The translations under genes and the position numbers were made by a program. The notes below the pieces were generated by a model. The model was not told the origin of the DNA and made no database searches. It saw nothing but the letters and a program-made list of their open reading frames with translations. Below, piece by piece: positions 27,233 to 36,436 of a stretch of 64,000 nt of DNA (position 1 is the first letter of the stretch; the number at the start of each line of letters is the position of its first letter). Source of the DNA: Brachybacterium faecium DSM 4810 (GTDB lineage Bacteria > Actinomycetota > Actinomycetes > Actinomycetales > Dermabacteraceae); contig CP001643.1 of NCBI GenBank assembly GCA_000023405.1, forward strand, positions 3,472,001-3,536,000, given 5' to 3'.

Positions 27233-28033
27233 ATGAACGACGCGGCCGTGCCCGCCGCCCTCCGGCGGCTCTGGCGCCTGCCGGTCACCCCATCGCGGAG
27301 AGGCCGCAGGTCCACGCTGGATGTCGAGATGGTGGTCGGCACCGCCGTGCGGCTGGCCGATGAGGGCGGGCTCGACGCCGCCACACTGCCCAAGGTCGCC
27401 GAGGAGCTGGGGGTGACGGCCATGTCGCTGTACCGGCACGTCGGCTCCAAGCACGAGCTGCTCCAGCTCATGATGGACGCCGCGAGCGAGCCGGTCGCCC
27501 CCGCGCCGGAGGGGCCCGTCGGCTGGCGCGCCGGGCTGAGGCGATGGGCCACCGACCTCTGGTCCCTCTACCGGGACCGGCCCTGGATCCCGCGCGTGCC
27601 CCTCCACAGCGCGCCGTCGGGCCCTCACCAGATCGCCTGGCTCGAGAGGGGGTTCGAGCAGCTGGCGTCCACGGATCTCGACTGGGACGAGAAGCTCACG
27701 GCGCTCACCCTGCTGAGCGGTTTCGTGCGCCAGTCCTCGCTGCTCCAGCACGAGCTGGAGGAGGGGCGCGAGGAGGGCCAGGCCCAGTCCGAGAGCGAGC
27801 GCGAGTACGGGCAGGCCCTCCATCACCTCGTCGAGGCGGAACGCTTCCCGCACACGGCGGCGATGCTCGCCTCGCAGGTGCTCGCGGCGGAGAGGTCCGG
27901 GCGGGACGACACCGATCGGGACTTCCTCGCGGGGCTGGAGATCCTCCTGGACGGGCTGGCGGCGCGGATCACCGCGGGCCGGGTGGGGGCGCCGGGAACG
28001 GAGGGGACCGTCGTCGACGAACCGCCGTCCTGA
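27233..28033 (+). CDS. TetR-family transcriptional regulator (TetR/AcrR with TetR C-terminal domain)
   Basis: A 266-residue regulator. A short N-terminal extension precedes the helix-turn-helix (LPKVAEELGVTAMSLYRHVG followed by SKHELL, about residues 46-72). The larger ligand domain contains WIPRVPLHSAPSGPHQIAWL and a late EILLDGLAARI, as in TetR-class drug-responsive proteins. ATG 27233 follows CCGGAGGAG. It is divergent from the DUF418 gene and probably controls both promoters through the palindrome. The ligand is unknown. Confidence 0.88.
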   Translation: MNDAAVPAALRRLWRLPVTPSRRGRRSTLDVEMVVGTAVRLADEGGLDAATLPKVAEELGVTAMSLYRHVGSKHELLQLMMDAASEPVAPAPEGPVGWRAGLRRWATDLWSLYRDRPWIPRVPLHSAPSGPHQIAWLERGFEQLASTDLDWDEKLTALTLLSGFVRQSSLLQHELEEGREEGQAQSESEREYGQALHHLVEAERFPHTAAMLASQVLAAERSGRDDTDRDFLAGLEILLDGLAARITAGRVGAPGTEGTVVDEPPS

Positions 28034-28053
28034 CCGGCACGTACCCTCGGGCC

Positions 28054-28980
28054 ATGCTCCGCATCGCCACCGCCAACATCAACGGGATCCGCGCCGCGCA
28101 CCGTCGGGGCTTCGGCCACTGGCTGGCCGAGCGCGGCTGCGACGTGATCGCGCTGCAGGAGGTCAGGGCCCAGGCGGAGAAGATCCCCGCCGACGCCTTC
28201 GGCGACCACCACGTCGCCCTCGACACCGGCACGCTCCCGGGCCGCAACGGCGTCGCGGTGCTCACGCGCGAACCTCCGGCGGCGGTGCGCACCTGGTCCG
28301 GCACCGCGCTGGTGGGCGGCCCGGCGTCCGGCGGCCCCGCGCTCGCCGAGGTCCCCGCCTCGGATCATGTGCCGCTCACCCGGGGGCTCGGCCCTTTCGT
28401 CGACCAGGGCCGCTACCTCGAGGTCGATCTCGCGGACGCGCCGCTCACCATCGCCAGCCTCTACCTGCCCAAGGGCGGCCTGCCCGCCCATCTGCAGCGG
28501 CCCGAACGCATGCGGGAGGCGCCCGACGGCGGGGCCCGCTACGCGCGGAAGATGGGCTTCATGGCGGCGTTCGCCCGCCACCTCACCCGCACCCGCCGGG
28601 CCGCGGCGGCCCAGGGTCGCCAGTTCCTGCTGATGGGGGACCTCAACATCGCCCACACCCGGCAGGACCTCGCCGCGTGGCGGCGCAACCAGAACAACGA
28701 CGGCTTCCTGCCCGAGGAGCGGGAGTGGCTGGGCGCGCAGCTCTCGCCGCGCACGCTGGTGGACGTGGTGCGCCGCCTCCATCCCCAGGAGGACGGCCCG
28801 TACTCGTGGTGGTCGTGGCTCGGGCAGTCCTTCGCCAAGGACGCCGGGTGGCGCATCGACTACCACCTGGCCACGCCCCGCCTGGCGCGCAGCGCTCTGC
28901 GGGCCGAGGTCGATCGGGAGGTGCGCGGGGTGCGGCTCTCGGATCACGCCCCCGTGGTCGTGGACTACGACCTGCGCTGA
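28054..28980 (+). CDS. xth: Exodeoxyribonuclease III (AP endonuclease family)
   Basis: A 308-residue DNA-repair nuclease that cleaves abasic sites and resects 3' ends. Conserved metal and catalytic blocks are present: MLRIATANINGIRAA (N8, N10), VIALQEVRAQ (E36), LMGDLNIAHT and the terminal RLSDHAPVVVDYDL. It carries a roughly 30-residue Ala/Gly/Pro-rich insertion after TGTLPGRNGVAVL compared with E. coli Xth. ATG 28054 is six bases after TACCCT (28042-28047), so a leaderless start is likely. Confidence 0.94.
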   Translation: MLRIATANINGIRAAHRRGFGHWLAERGCDVIALQEVRAQAEKIPADAFGDHHVALDTGTLPGRNGVAVLTREPPAAVRTWSGTALVGGPASGGPALAEVPASDHVPLTRGLGPFVDQGRYLEVDLADAPLTIASLYLPKGGLPAHLQRPERMREAPDGGARYARKMGFMAAFARHLTRTRRAAAAQGRQFLLMGDLNIAHTRQDLAAWRRNQNNDGFLPEEREWLGAQLSPRTLVDVVRRLHPQEDGPYSWWSWLGQSFAKDAGWRIDYHLATPRLARSALRAEVDREVRGVRLSDHAPVVVDYDLR

Positions 28981-29134
28981 GACGCGCACCGGCTCGGGGG
29001 CGGCACGCGCGGACCGCCGCGGACCGGCAGGATCACGCCCGCCGACCCTGGCCCCGACCCCGAGGTTCCCCTAGAGTAAGAAGCTGTGGGGCGCCGACCG
29101 GTGCGCTCGTTCAGCACCACCGTGAAGGACCACG

Positions 29135-30100
29135 ATGCCCTCGCCGCAGCCCGCCGCCGCCCCGGCCGCGCCTGCTGCACCCCTGCCGGCGGAGGGGACC
29201 TCGTCCCGGCCCGGCACGGACTCCTCCCGTCGGCTGCTCGCCCCCGAGGCGGAGGCGCGCCCGCTGACCCTGTGGGGCTCCTCCTCGATGAGCTCGGAGG
29301 GCGGTGCCGCCGCAACCCCGCTCGCCGTGCGGATCCATGAGCATCTCGCGCTCGCGGCCGCACCCGCGGTGGTGCATGCCTACGGAGTGGGGGCCACCCG
29401 CTCGGAGCACACCCTGCTGATGCGCGGCCTGGACACCCCGCAGCTGCGCCGTCTCGGCGACCCCGCGCCGCAGACCGGTGCGGTGAGGGTCTCCCTCGAC
29501 TCGGACCTCTCCCCCGTCGGCACCCTGCAGATCCCGGGGGACCTGGCCGGGGTGCCCGGGGTGCTCGACGGCCGCGACCACGCCTGGCACTTCACCCCCG
29601 ACGATCCCGCCCAGCCGCTCACCGACGGCACCTTCCGCTCGGCGCTCGCGGATGTCGCCGCGGGCTCCCGGCAGGTGCTGTGGGTCGGCAAGAACAACAT
29701 CCTCGACGTCTCCGCCGTGCTCGAGCACACCCAGCGCCTGTGGGACGCCGCCGCGGAGCCCGCCCACGACACCCTGGTGCTCGGCCAGTGGCCCACGCCC
29801 CACGACCCGGTCGGCTCCTCGACGGCGGAGGCGGTCGCGGCGGTCAACGAGGAGCAGGAGCGCCGCTACGGCGAGCACTTCCTGGACCTGGGCGGGCTGC
29901 TCACCTCCGACGAGGGGCTCTGCTGCCCGCCGCTCGCCCCGCTGCGGCTGCTCGAGCAGGCCACCACGCAGGAGGCGCTCGCGCAGCAGATCGTGCCGGC
30001 GGCCCTGCGCGCCCCGGATGACATCCACCTCAACGGCTGGGGGAACCTCGCCGTGAGCTGGGCGATCGTGCGGCGGATGCGGGAGCTGGGGTGGCTGTGA
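29135..30100 (+). CDS. SGNH-like hydrolase-fold protein, cytoplasmic
   Basis: A 321-residue protein of uncertain function. After a roughly 40-residue Pro/Ala-rich segment comes LTLWGSSSMSSEGG, resembling block I of SGNH/GDSL hydrolases with serine as nucleophile; VLWVGKNNILD could serve as the block III Asn region; and DDIHLNGWGNLAVSWAIV resembles block V with Asp and His. No signal peptide is seen. The ATG follows GTGAAGGAC. The end overlaps the start of the SLH-like gene, suggesting joint translation. Esterase or deacylase activity is inference. Confidence 0.65.
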   Translation: MPSPQPAAAPAAPAAPLPAEGTSSRPGTDSSRRLLAPEAEARPLTLWGSSSMSSEGGAAATPLAVRIHEHLALAAAPAVVHAYGVGATRSEHTLLMRGLDTPQLRRLGDPAPQTGAVRVSLDSDLSPVGTLQIPGDLAGVPGVLDGRDHAWHFTPDDPAQPLTDGTFRSALADVAAGSRQVLWVGKNNILDVSAVLEHTQRLWDAAAEPAHDTLVLGQWPTPHDPVGSSTAEAVAAVNEEQERRYGEHFLDLGGLLTSDEGLCCPPLAPLRLLEQATTQEALAQQIVPAALRAPDDIHLNGWGNLAVSWAIVRRMRELGWL

Positions 30101-30993
30101 GGCGACCTCCCGCACCGCATCTGCGCGCCGGCCGTCCCGGCACGCCGGTCCGCCCGGGACCGGCCGCTCCGGCACCGCTGAAGACCCCGGCACCGCCGAC
30201 GACGCCCGCGCCGGCCCCCGCGGCACCGGCAGCAGGCCCGGCATGGCCCGGCCCCGCCCGCACGGGGCGCCGCGCCCTGCTGCTCGGCGGCGCCGCGGCG
30301 GCCGTCGGCGGCGCGGTGGGGGCCGGTGCCCTGCTGCGCCGCGGCGAGGAGGCGCTCCCCACCGCCGCCTCGCTGGGTGCCCCCGCCCCCGGGAGCACGG
30401 CCCGCGCCCCCTTCGACGACGTCCCCGCCGACGACCCGGCCGCCGACGCGATCCGCTGGGCGGACGAGACCGGTGTGCAGCCCGCGCTGAGCCCCGCCGA
30501 GTACTCCCCGCGCGGCACGGTGACCCGCGCCGACGTGGCGCTCGCGCTCCACCGCCTGGCCGGCGCGCCGCCGGTGGACGTCGACGCCGCCCCGGTGCTG
30601 CTGGCCGATCTGGGCGAGGACCCGGACCAGGTCGCGGCGCTGCTGTGGCTGCACGGCCGCGGCGCGCTGTGGGGCGACGCCGAGCTGCGGGTCCACCCCG
30701 AGGGGCCCGCCACCCGCGACTGCACCGCCTCGATGCTCACCGGGCTCGTGCGCCCCGCTCTCGCCGGCAGGGGCGTCACCTGGGACGCCTCGGCCGAGGC
30801 GTCCGTGCCGCAGGCGGAGGATCCCGGCTCCGCCGTGGCGGACGTCGCCTGGCTCGAGGCCGCCGGGATCGCGCCCGCCTCGCTCTCCCTCGCGGACTGG
30901 TCCGGCGAGGACGCCGTCACCCGTGCCGAGCTCGCGCTCTCGCTGCACCGCGCGGACACGGTGATCACCGAGGCGCTCGGCGCGGACGACTGA
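30091..30993 (+). CDS. Membrane-anchored protein with S-layer-homology-like repeats
   Basis: A 300-residue protein. A Pro/Ala-rich N-terminus (about 55 residues) leads to a twin-arginine-like, single membrane segment RRALLLGGAAAAVGGAVGAG. The outside part has SLH-like repeats: PFDDVPADDPAADAIRWADE then TRADVALALHRLAG, and later VADVAWLEAAGIAPASL then TRAELALSLHRAD. SLH domains normally bind secondary cell-wall polymers. The start is GTG 30091 or GTG 30097; the latter makes a GTGA overlap with the preceding gene. Likely partner of the upstream SGNH-like protein at the cell envelope, which is inference. Confidence 0.65.
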   Translation: MAVRRPPAPHLRAGRPGTPVRPGPAAPAPLKTPAPPTTPAPAPAAPAAGPAWPGPARTGRRALLLGGAAAAVGGAVGAGALLRRGEEALPTAASLGAPAPGSTARAPFDDVPADDPAADAIRWADETGVQPALSPAEYSPRGTVTRADVALALHRLAGAPPVDVDAAPVLLADLGEDPDQVAALLWLHGRGALWGDAELRVHPEGPATRDCTASMLTGLVRPALAGRGVTWDASAEASVPQAEDPGSAVADVAWLEAAGIAPASLSLADWSGEDAVTRAELALSLHRADTVITEALGADD

Positions 30994-31067
30994 TCCCCGG
31001 ACCGGCCCTCCCCTCGGCCGCGAGAATCCGGTGTGCGCTGTCCCACGGCGGACATACAGTGGGAGGC

Positions 31068-34000
31068 ATGTCGACGACGCCTGCCCATGCCGCGTACCTC
31101 CGCCACCCCGATGTGCGCGGGGACCTGCTCACCTTCACCGCTGCGAACGACGTCTGGCTGGCCCCGCTGGCCGGCGGCCGCGCCTGGCGCCTGACCGACG
31201 AGGGCGCACCGGTCGCCTACCCCCGCTTCTCGCCCGACGGCGAGCACATCGCGTACACCTCCCGCACCTCCGGCGGCCCGGAGGTGTGGGTGACCGCCGC
31301 CGAGGGCGACACCGCCCCGCGCCGGCTCACGGCATGGGGCCGGCCGGCCACGAAGGTCGTCGGCTGGCTGCCGGACGGCCGCATCGTCGCCTCCACCAGC
31401 TACGGCGCCCCGATCGCGCGGGACGCGCAGCTGTGGGCGATCGATCTCGAGGGCGAGACCGAGCTGCTGCCGCTGGGGCGCAGCGGCGAGGTCGCGATCC
31501 ACTCCTCCGGCACCACCGTGGTCTCCACCCCGTGGCGCCGCGACCAGGCCTCCTGGAAGCACTACCAGGGCGGGACCGCGGTGAAGCTCTGGATCTCCCG
31601 GCAGGACGTCCCGCTGGACGCCCCGACGGCGGCGCACGCGGACCGTGCCTGGGAGCCGCTGCTGGACGAGATCCTCGCCTCGAAGCTGCGGATCGCCTGG
31701 TACGGCGACCGGCTGCTGTTCGCCTCGGACACCCCCGGCCCCGGGGCGGCGCTCACCGACCGCGCGTCCGCGAACCTGTGGTCGATCGCGCTGGACGGCT
31801 CCGATCTGCGCGCCCACACCTCCTTCAGCTCCGCGCAGGGGTATCTGCGCGAGCCGGCGACGGACGGCTCGACCATCGTGTTCAGCTCGCGCGGGCGCCT
31901 GTTCGCGATGGACTCGCTGGACGCGGAGCCGCGCGAGATCGAGATCCTCGCCTCCGGCGTCGGCGCCTCGCGGCTGCCGCGCCCCGCCTCGGCGAGCGAG
32001 AACCTGCTGGCCATGCGGCCGCTGCACGACGCCCGGGCGAGCGTGGTCGAGTGGCGGGGCAGCGCCCACGCCCTCACCCACCGCGGCGGCCCCTCCCGCC
32101 TGCTGGCCGGGGCCTGCGGGCTGCGGCTGCGCGAGGTGCGCCCGCTGGGCCGCACCCCCTTCGCCCTGTTCGTCTCCGACGCCGAGGCGCTGCGCGACCG
32201 GGAGGACGGCGGCGTCGGCTCCGACGTGCTGGCCCTCGCACGGCTGGACGGCGGCGGGGAGGAGATCCGGCTCGACGTCGGCGACGTGGGCCGCATCCTC
32301 CATGCGATCCCCTCGCCCGACGGCGCGAAGATCGCGATCTCCACGCACGACAACGTGGTGCGCCTGGTGACGCTGCGCGGCCTCGAGGACCCGGCCCGCA
32401 GCTCCGCCCCCGGGCCCCGCACCGGCGCGGCCGCGGCCGCGAGCGCCTGGGAGCAGGACGCCGAGCACGCCGTCCCCGCCCCGCAGCTGGACCACGTGCG
32501 CGAGGTGGGCCGCTCCACGGGCGGGGAGGTGCGCGACCTCGCCTGGTCCCCGGACGGCCGGTGGCTGGTGTGGGCGGAGCCGAACTCCTGGCAGCTCAGC
32601 CGCCTGATGCTCTCGGACACCGAGGACGCCGAGCCCACGGGCCGCGCGCTCACCTCGGGCAAGTTCCAGGACTCCGCCCCGGCGTTCAGCGCCGACGGGA
32701 AGCACCTGGCGCTGCTGAGCCTGCGCACCTTCGAGACGGTCTACGACGACATGGTCTTCGACCTCGGCTTCGTCAACGCCGAGCGGCCGTTCCTGCTGCC
32801 GCTCGAGCGCACCACCCCCGATCCCTTCGGCCCGCACCCCGACGGCTGGGGCGCCGCGGCGGAGAAGGACGCGAAGGACGGCGCAGGCGACACGGGCGGC
32901 GAGGGGAAGGACAGCCGCAGCACCGGCGAGGGCGGGACGGGCCCGTCGGCCGCCCGGCCGGTCTCCGCCCAGGGGGATGCCGCGCAGGCGGCTTCCGCGC
33001 AGCCGGCCACCTCCCACAGCGTCGCCGGCGCGGACGAGGCCTCGCGCCCGCCCGCGACCCGCATCGATCTCGAGGCGATCGAGTCGCGCCTGGTGCCGTT
33101 CCCGGTGGTCTCGGGCTACTACTCGCACCTCACCGCGGTCAGCGGCGGCTTCGTCTGGCTGCGCCACCCGCAGCAGGGGGTGCTGGGCAGCGCCCGCGCC
33201 GGGGTGAAGGACGACGCGCCGAAGCCGACGCTCGAGCACTGGAGCCTCGCCGACCGCAGGCTCACCGTGCTCGCCGAAGGGGTCACCGACCTGGCCGCCT
33301 CCGGCGATGGCGAGACCCTGGTCATCACGCAGGGCGAGCAGCGGGTGCAGGTGCCCGCCGCCCGCAAGGTCGAGGACGAGGACCCGGCGCGGATCGTCAT
33401 CGACACCTCGCGGATGCGGCTGACGGTGGACCCGGTCAAGGAACGGCGCGGCATGCTCTGGGACAACTACCGGATCATGGCCCAGCAGTACTGGCGCGCG
33501 GACATGGACGGCATGGACTGGTATGCGATGACCTCCTGGTACGACCCGGTCATCGAGCGCCTGGTCACCGATGACGACTTCCAGGACATGATGTGGGAGG
33601 TGCAGGGCGAGCTCGGCACCTCGCACGCCTACGTGCAGGGGAAGGTGTACAAGGCCGATCCGCCGATGCTCCCCGCCTACCTGGGCGCGGACTTCGAGCT
33701 GCGCGACGGCCGCTGGGTGATCACCCGGATCCTGCCCGGCGACTCCTCCGATCCGGACGCCCGCTCGCCGCTGCTCGCCCCCGGCGTGGGCGCGCAGGTG
33801 GGCGACGCGGTGCTCCGCGTGGACGGCCGTCCGGTGCACCGCGAGGGCGTGGAGGCCGCGCTCATCGGCGCGGCGGACAAGCCCACCGAGCTGGTGCTGC
33901 TGCGCGACGGGGCCGAGCACCGGGTGGCGGTCACGCCGCTCGCCGACGACTCCGCCCTGCGCTACCAGGCCTGGGTCGCCTCGCGCCGTGCCCGGGTCGA

Positions 34001-34628
34001 GGAGCTCTCGGACGGCCGGCTCGGCTACCTGCACATCCCGGACATGGTCTCCTCCGGCTGGGCGCAGATGCACCGCGACCTGCGGGAGGCGACCACGAAG
34101 GAGGGGCTGGTGGTGGATGTGCGCTACAACAGCGGCGGCCACACCTCGCAGCTGGTCACCGACCGGATCGCCCGGCGGGTGCTGTCCTGGGACTACCCGC
34201 GCCACGAGCGGCCCGGCACCTACCCCGCCTTCGCGCCGCGCGGCGCGGTGGTGCTGGTGACGAACCAGGAGGCCGGCTCCGACGGCGACATCGTGAACGC
34301 CGTCTCCCGCGCTCTCGAGGTGGGCCCGATCATCGGCACCCGCACCTGGGGCGGGGTGATCGGCATCGACGGCCGCTACGACCTGGTCGACGGCACCGGG
34401 GTCACGCAGCCGAAGTACGCCAGCTGGTTCGAGGGCGAGGACTGGGCGATCGAGAACTACGGCGTCGAGCCGGACATCGAGGTGCCGCTGCCGCCGAACG
34501 CCTGGGTCGCCGGGCAGGATCCGCAGCTCGAGCGCGGCGTCACCGAGGCGCTCGCCCTGCTCGCACAGAAGCCCGCCGCGGTCGCGCCCCCGCTGCCCGC
34601 TCCGCGCTTCGGCCACCGGGAGAGCTGA
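31068..34628 (+). CDS. Tricorn-type protease (S41 family)
   Basis: An 1186-residue cytoplasmic peptidase that trims oligopeptides left by other proteases. Order: N-terminal beta-propeller with repeated PRFSPDGEHIAYTS-type strands, a second propeller (about residues 290-680) interrupted by a low-complexity Glu/Gly/Ser/Ala insert near 600-660, a PDZ-like segment (AYLGADFELRDGRWVIT), and the C-terminal S41 domain. Catalytic residues align with Tricorn: S852-H853 in LGTSHAY, nucleophile S1071 in QEAGSDGDI, and a glutamate near 1129-1134 (ENYGVEPD). ATG 31068 is seven bases after TACAGT (31055-31060), implying a leaderless mRNA. Confidence 0.95.
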   Translation: MSTTPAHAAYLRHPDVRGDLLTFTAANDVWLAPLAGGRAWRLTDEGAPVAYPRFSPDGEHIAYTSRTSGGPEVWVTAAEGDTAPRRLTAWGRPATKVVGWLPDGRIVASTSYGAPIARDAQLWAIDLEGETELLPLGRSGEVAIHSSGTTVVSTPWRRDQASWKHYQGGTAVKLWISRQDVPLDAPTAAHADRAWEPLLDEILASKLRIAWYGDRLLFASDTPGPGAALTDRASANLWSIALDGSDLRAHTSFSSAQGYLREPATDGSTIVFSSRGRLFAMDSLDAEPREIEILASGVGASRLPRPASASENLLAMRPLHDARASVVEWRGSAHALTHRGGPSRLLAGACGLRLREVRPLGRTPFALFVSDAEALRDREDGGVGSDVLALARLDGGGEEIRLDVGDVGRILHAIPSPDGAKIAISTHDNVVRLVTLRGLEDPARSSAPGPRTGAAAAASAWEQDAEHAVPAPQLDHVREVGRSTGGEVRDLAWSPDGRWLVWAEPNSWQLSRLMLSDTEDAEPTGRALTSGKFQDSAPAFSADGKHLALLSLRTFETVYDDMVFDLGFVNAERPFLLPLERTTPDPFGPHPDGWGAAAEKDAKDGAGDTGGEGKDSRSTGEGGTGPSAARPVSAQGDAAQAASAQPATSHSVAGADEASRPPATRIDLEAIESRLVPFPVVSGYYSHLTAVSGGFVWLRHPQQGVLGSARAGVKDDAPKPTLEHWSLADRRLTVLAEGVTDLAASGDGETLVITQGEQRVQVPAARKVEDEDPARIVIDTSRMRLTVDPVKERRGMLWDNYRIMAQQYWRADMDGMDWYAMTSWYDPVIERLVTDDDFQDMMWEVQGELGTSHAYVQGKVYKADPPMLPAYLGADFELRDGRWVITRILPGDSSDPDARSPLLAPGVGAQVGDAVLRVDGRPVHREGVEAALIGAADKPTELVLLRDGAEHRVAVTPLADDSALRYQAWVASRRARVEELSDGRLGYLHIPDMVSSGWAQMHRDLREATTKEGLVVDVRYNSGGHTSQLVTDRIARRVLSWDYPRHERPGTYPAFAPRGAVVLVTNQEAGSDGDIVNAVSRALEVGPIIGTRTWGGVIGIDGRYDLVDGTGVTQPKYASWFEGEDWAIENYGVEPDIEVPLPPNAWVAGQDPQLERGVTEALALLAQKPAAVAPPLPAPRFGHRES

Positions 34629-34645
34629 CCGCCCGCGCCGGGCGG
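34629..34645 (+). terminator. Hairpin after the Tricorn gene
   Basis: CCGCCCG-cgc-CGGGCGG, a 7-bp perfect stem with a three-base loop, starts immediately after the stop codon. Confidence 0.6.
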
Positions 34646-34726
34646 GGGCGCGATGCGCCGAAGGTCCTCACCCCCGCGCGGAACACAGGAGCACAATGGC
34701 AGCACGACGCCCCGGAAGGACTGCCC

Positions 34727-35254
34727 GTGAACACCTCTGCCATCGACCAGCGCATCGCCGACCTCCCCGTCGCCGTCGACCGCACCGAGGACGCCGTGAT
34801 CCTCGAAGTCGACCTCGCCGGCACCGGTGCGCAGATCTGGAATCACCTCACCGACCCGGAGCTGCTGGCGACGTGGTCCCCGCTCGTGCCCGAACGGCCC
34901 CTCACCGGGGTGGGGCCGGTGCTCGCCCGGACCACTCCCGAGGAGGACCCCGTCGCGGCCGACGTCCTCGCGACCGCCGGCGATCACGCGCTCACGCACC
35001 GGTGGGGAGATGACCTGTTGGAATGGCTCATCGACGAGGCGCGGCTGACCCTGCTGCTGAGACTCGCCGAGCCGGCGCACGCCCCCGCGCACCTGGCGGG
35101 CTGGCAGGTGTGCCTCGCGGTGCTCGATGCCCGGCTCGAGGGGCTCGACCAGGAGCGGATCGTGGGCCGGGACGCGCTCGCCCACGGCTGGGAGGCCCTG
35201 CGCGATCGGTACGCGGCGGAGCTCGGCCTCCCCGTCGGCCCCGAGGCCGGCTGA
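34727..35254 (+). CDS. SRPBCC/AHSA1-type domain protein
   Basis: A 175-residue cytoplasmic protein. VILEVDLAGTGAQIWNHLTD followed by PELLATWSP is the usual opening of START/SRPBCC (AHSA1-like) ligand-binding domains, and the C-terminal helix includes GWEALRDRYAAEL. The start is GTG 34727, supported by GGAAGGA. Such proteins bind hydrophobic ligands or act beside ArsR regulators; no ArsR gene is adjacent here, so no role can be given. Confidence 0.75.
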   Translation: MNTSAIDQRIADLPVAVDRTEDAVILEVDLAGTGAQIWNHLTDPELLATWSPLVPERPLTGVGPVLARTTPEEDPVAADVLATAGDHALTHRWGDDLLEWLIDEARLTLLLRLAEPAHAPAHLAGWQVCLAVLDARLEGLDQERIVGRDALAHGWEALRDRYAAELGLPVGPEAG

Positions 35255-35378
35255 GGAGCGGATCCGGACCTTCGGCCCGTCCGCCGCCCGCCCGCGGGCC
35301 TACGATGGGGCCACCGGCGATGGTGGTTCCCGGGGCGGCATCGTCGGCTCCGCCGCACCCCCGATGCAGGAGGTCGAG

Positions 35379-36383
35379 ATGCACGACGACGGCTTCACCT
35401 CGCAGGTCCCGATCCCGGAGAGCCCCGACGCGCGCCCGCTCGGCGTGCTCGTCGGCTACGACGGCTCGGACCAGGCCGTCCGCGCCCTGCTGTACGCGGC
35501 CCGCGCCGCGCAGCGCCTGGACACCATGCTCACCGTCGTCACCGCTTACACGGTGCCGACCCTCGCCTATGCCGACGCCGCCCTCGTCCCCACGGTGCCT
35601 GCGGCGGTGGCCCGCCTGGCCGCCGCGCAGACCCAGCTCGAGGAGGCGCAGGAGCATCTTCGCGGCTACCCCGGAGAGGTCGATCTGCGCACCGAGCACG
35701 GCGACGCCGCCGGGGTGCTGGTGAAGCTCTCCGACCAGGCGCAGCTCGCGGTGGTCGGCTCCCGCGGCCGCGGCGGCTTCTTCGGCCGGATGCTCGGCTC
35801 CGTCTCCTCGGCGCTGCCGGCCCACGCGCACTGCCCCACCGTGGTGGTCCCCCGCCAGTACGAGATGGGCGCCGCCGAGGGCGCGGCCCGCTTCACGCCG
35901 GTCGACGAGGACACCCCCGTGGTGGCCGGGGTGGACCGCTCCCCGGCCAGCCGGGACACGGCACGGCACGCCGCCATCGCCGCCCGCACCCGCACCGCGC
36001 CGCTGCACCTGCTGATGGTGATGCCGCTGCTGGAGGACTGGGGCGGCGCCTCGATGGCCTGGCTGCCGGACCCGGATCTCCTCGAACGCCACCGCCGCGA
36101 GCTCGCCGATCAGCTCGAGGCCGATGCGGAGACGCTGCGGGGCGAGTTCCCGGAGCTGACGATCACCAGCGAGACGGTGCTGGCCGAGCCGGTCTCGGCC
36201 CTGCTCGAACGGACTGCGACCTCCCAGCTCACGGTGCTCGGCACGCGCGGGCACGGGCGCGTGGCCAGCACGCTACTGGGCTCGGTCTCGCGCGCGGTGC
36301 TGCAGCGTGCGGAGGGCCCGGTGATGGTGGTGCCCGCCCCCGTGCCCGGCGATGCGGCGACGGAGCCCGCACCCACACGCTGA
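35379..36383 (+). CDS. Tandem universal stress protein
   Basis: A 334-residue protein with two Usp domains in tandem (about 25-160 and 175-320). Both keep the ATP-binding pattern G-x2-G-x9-G-S: VGSRGRGGFFGRMLGSVSSA in the first and LGTRGHGRVASTLLGSVSRA in the second. ATG 35379 follows AGGAGGT; an in-frame ATG 15 bases upstream has none. In actinobacteria such proteins are linked to dormancy and redox stress, but no regulator is evident here. Confidence 0.93.
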   Translation: MHDDGFTSQVPIPESPDARPLGVLVGYDGSDQAVRALLYAARAAQRLDTMLTVVTAYTVPTLAYADAALVPTVPAAVARLAAAQTQLEEAQEHLRGYPGEVDLRTEHGDAAGVLVKLSDQAQLAVVGSRGRGGFFGRMLGSVSSALPAHAHCPTVVVPRQYEMGAAEGAARFTPVDEDTPVVAGVDRSPASRDTARHAAIAARTRTAPLHLLMVMPLLEDWGGASMAWLPDPDLLERHRRELADQLEADAETLRGEFPELTITSETVLAEPVSALLERTATSQLTVLGTRGHGRVASTLLGSVSRAVLQRAEGPVMVVPAPVPGDAATEPAPTR

Positions 36384-36436
36384 GCCGGGACGTGAGCGGA
36401 TCCGCGCTGCGCAGGAAAGCGGGGCAGACTGAGGGC

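Noticed and set aside
30030-34616. 1528-residue minus-strand open frame opposite Tricorn
   Set aside because: No stop occurs because of high GC, but the protein is low-complexity and the plus strand encodes an intact Tricorn with all catalytic residues.
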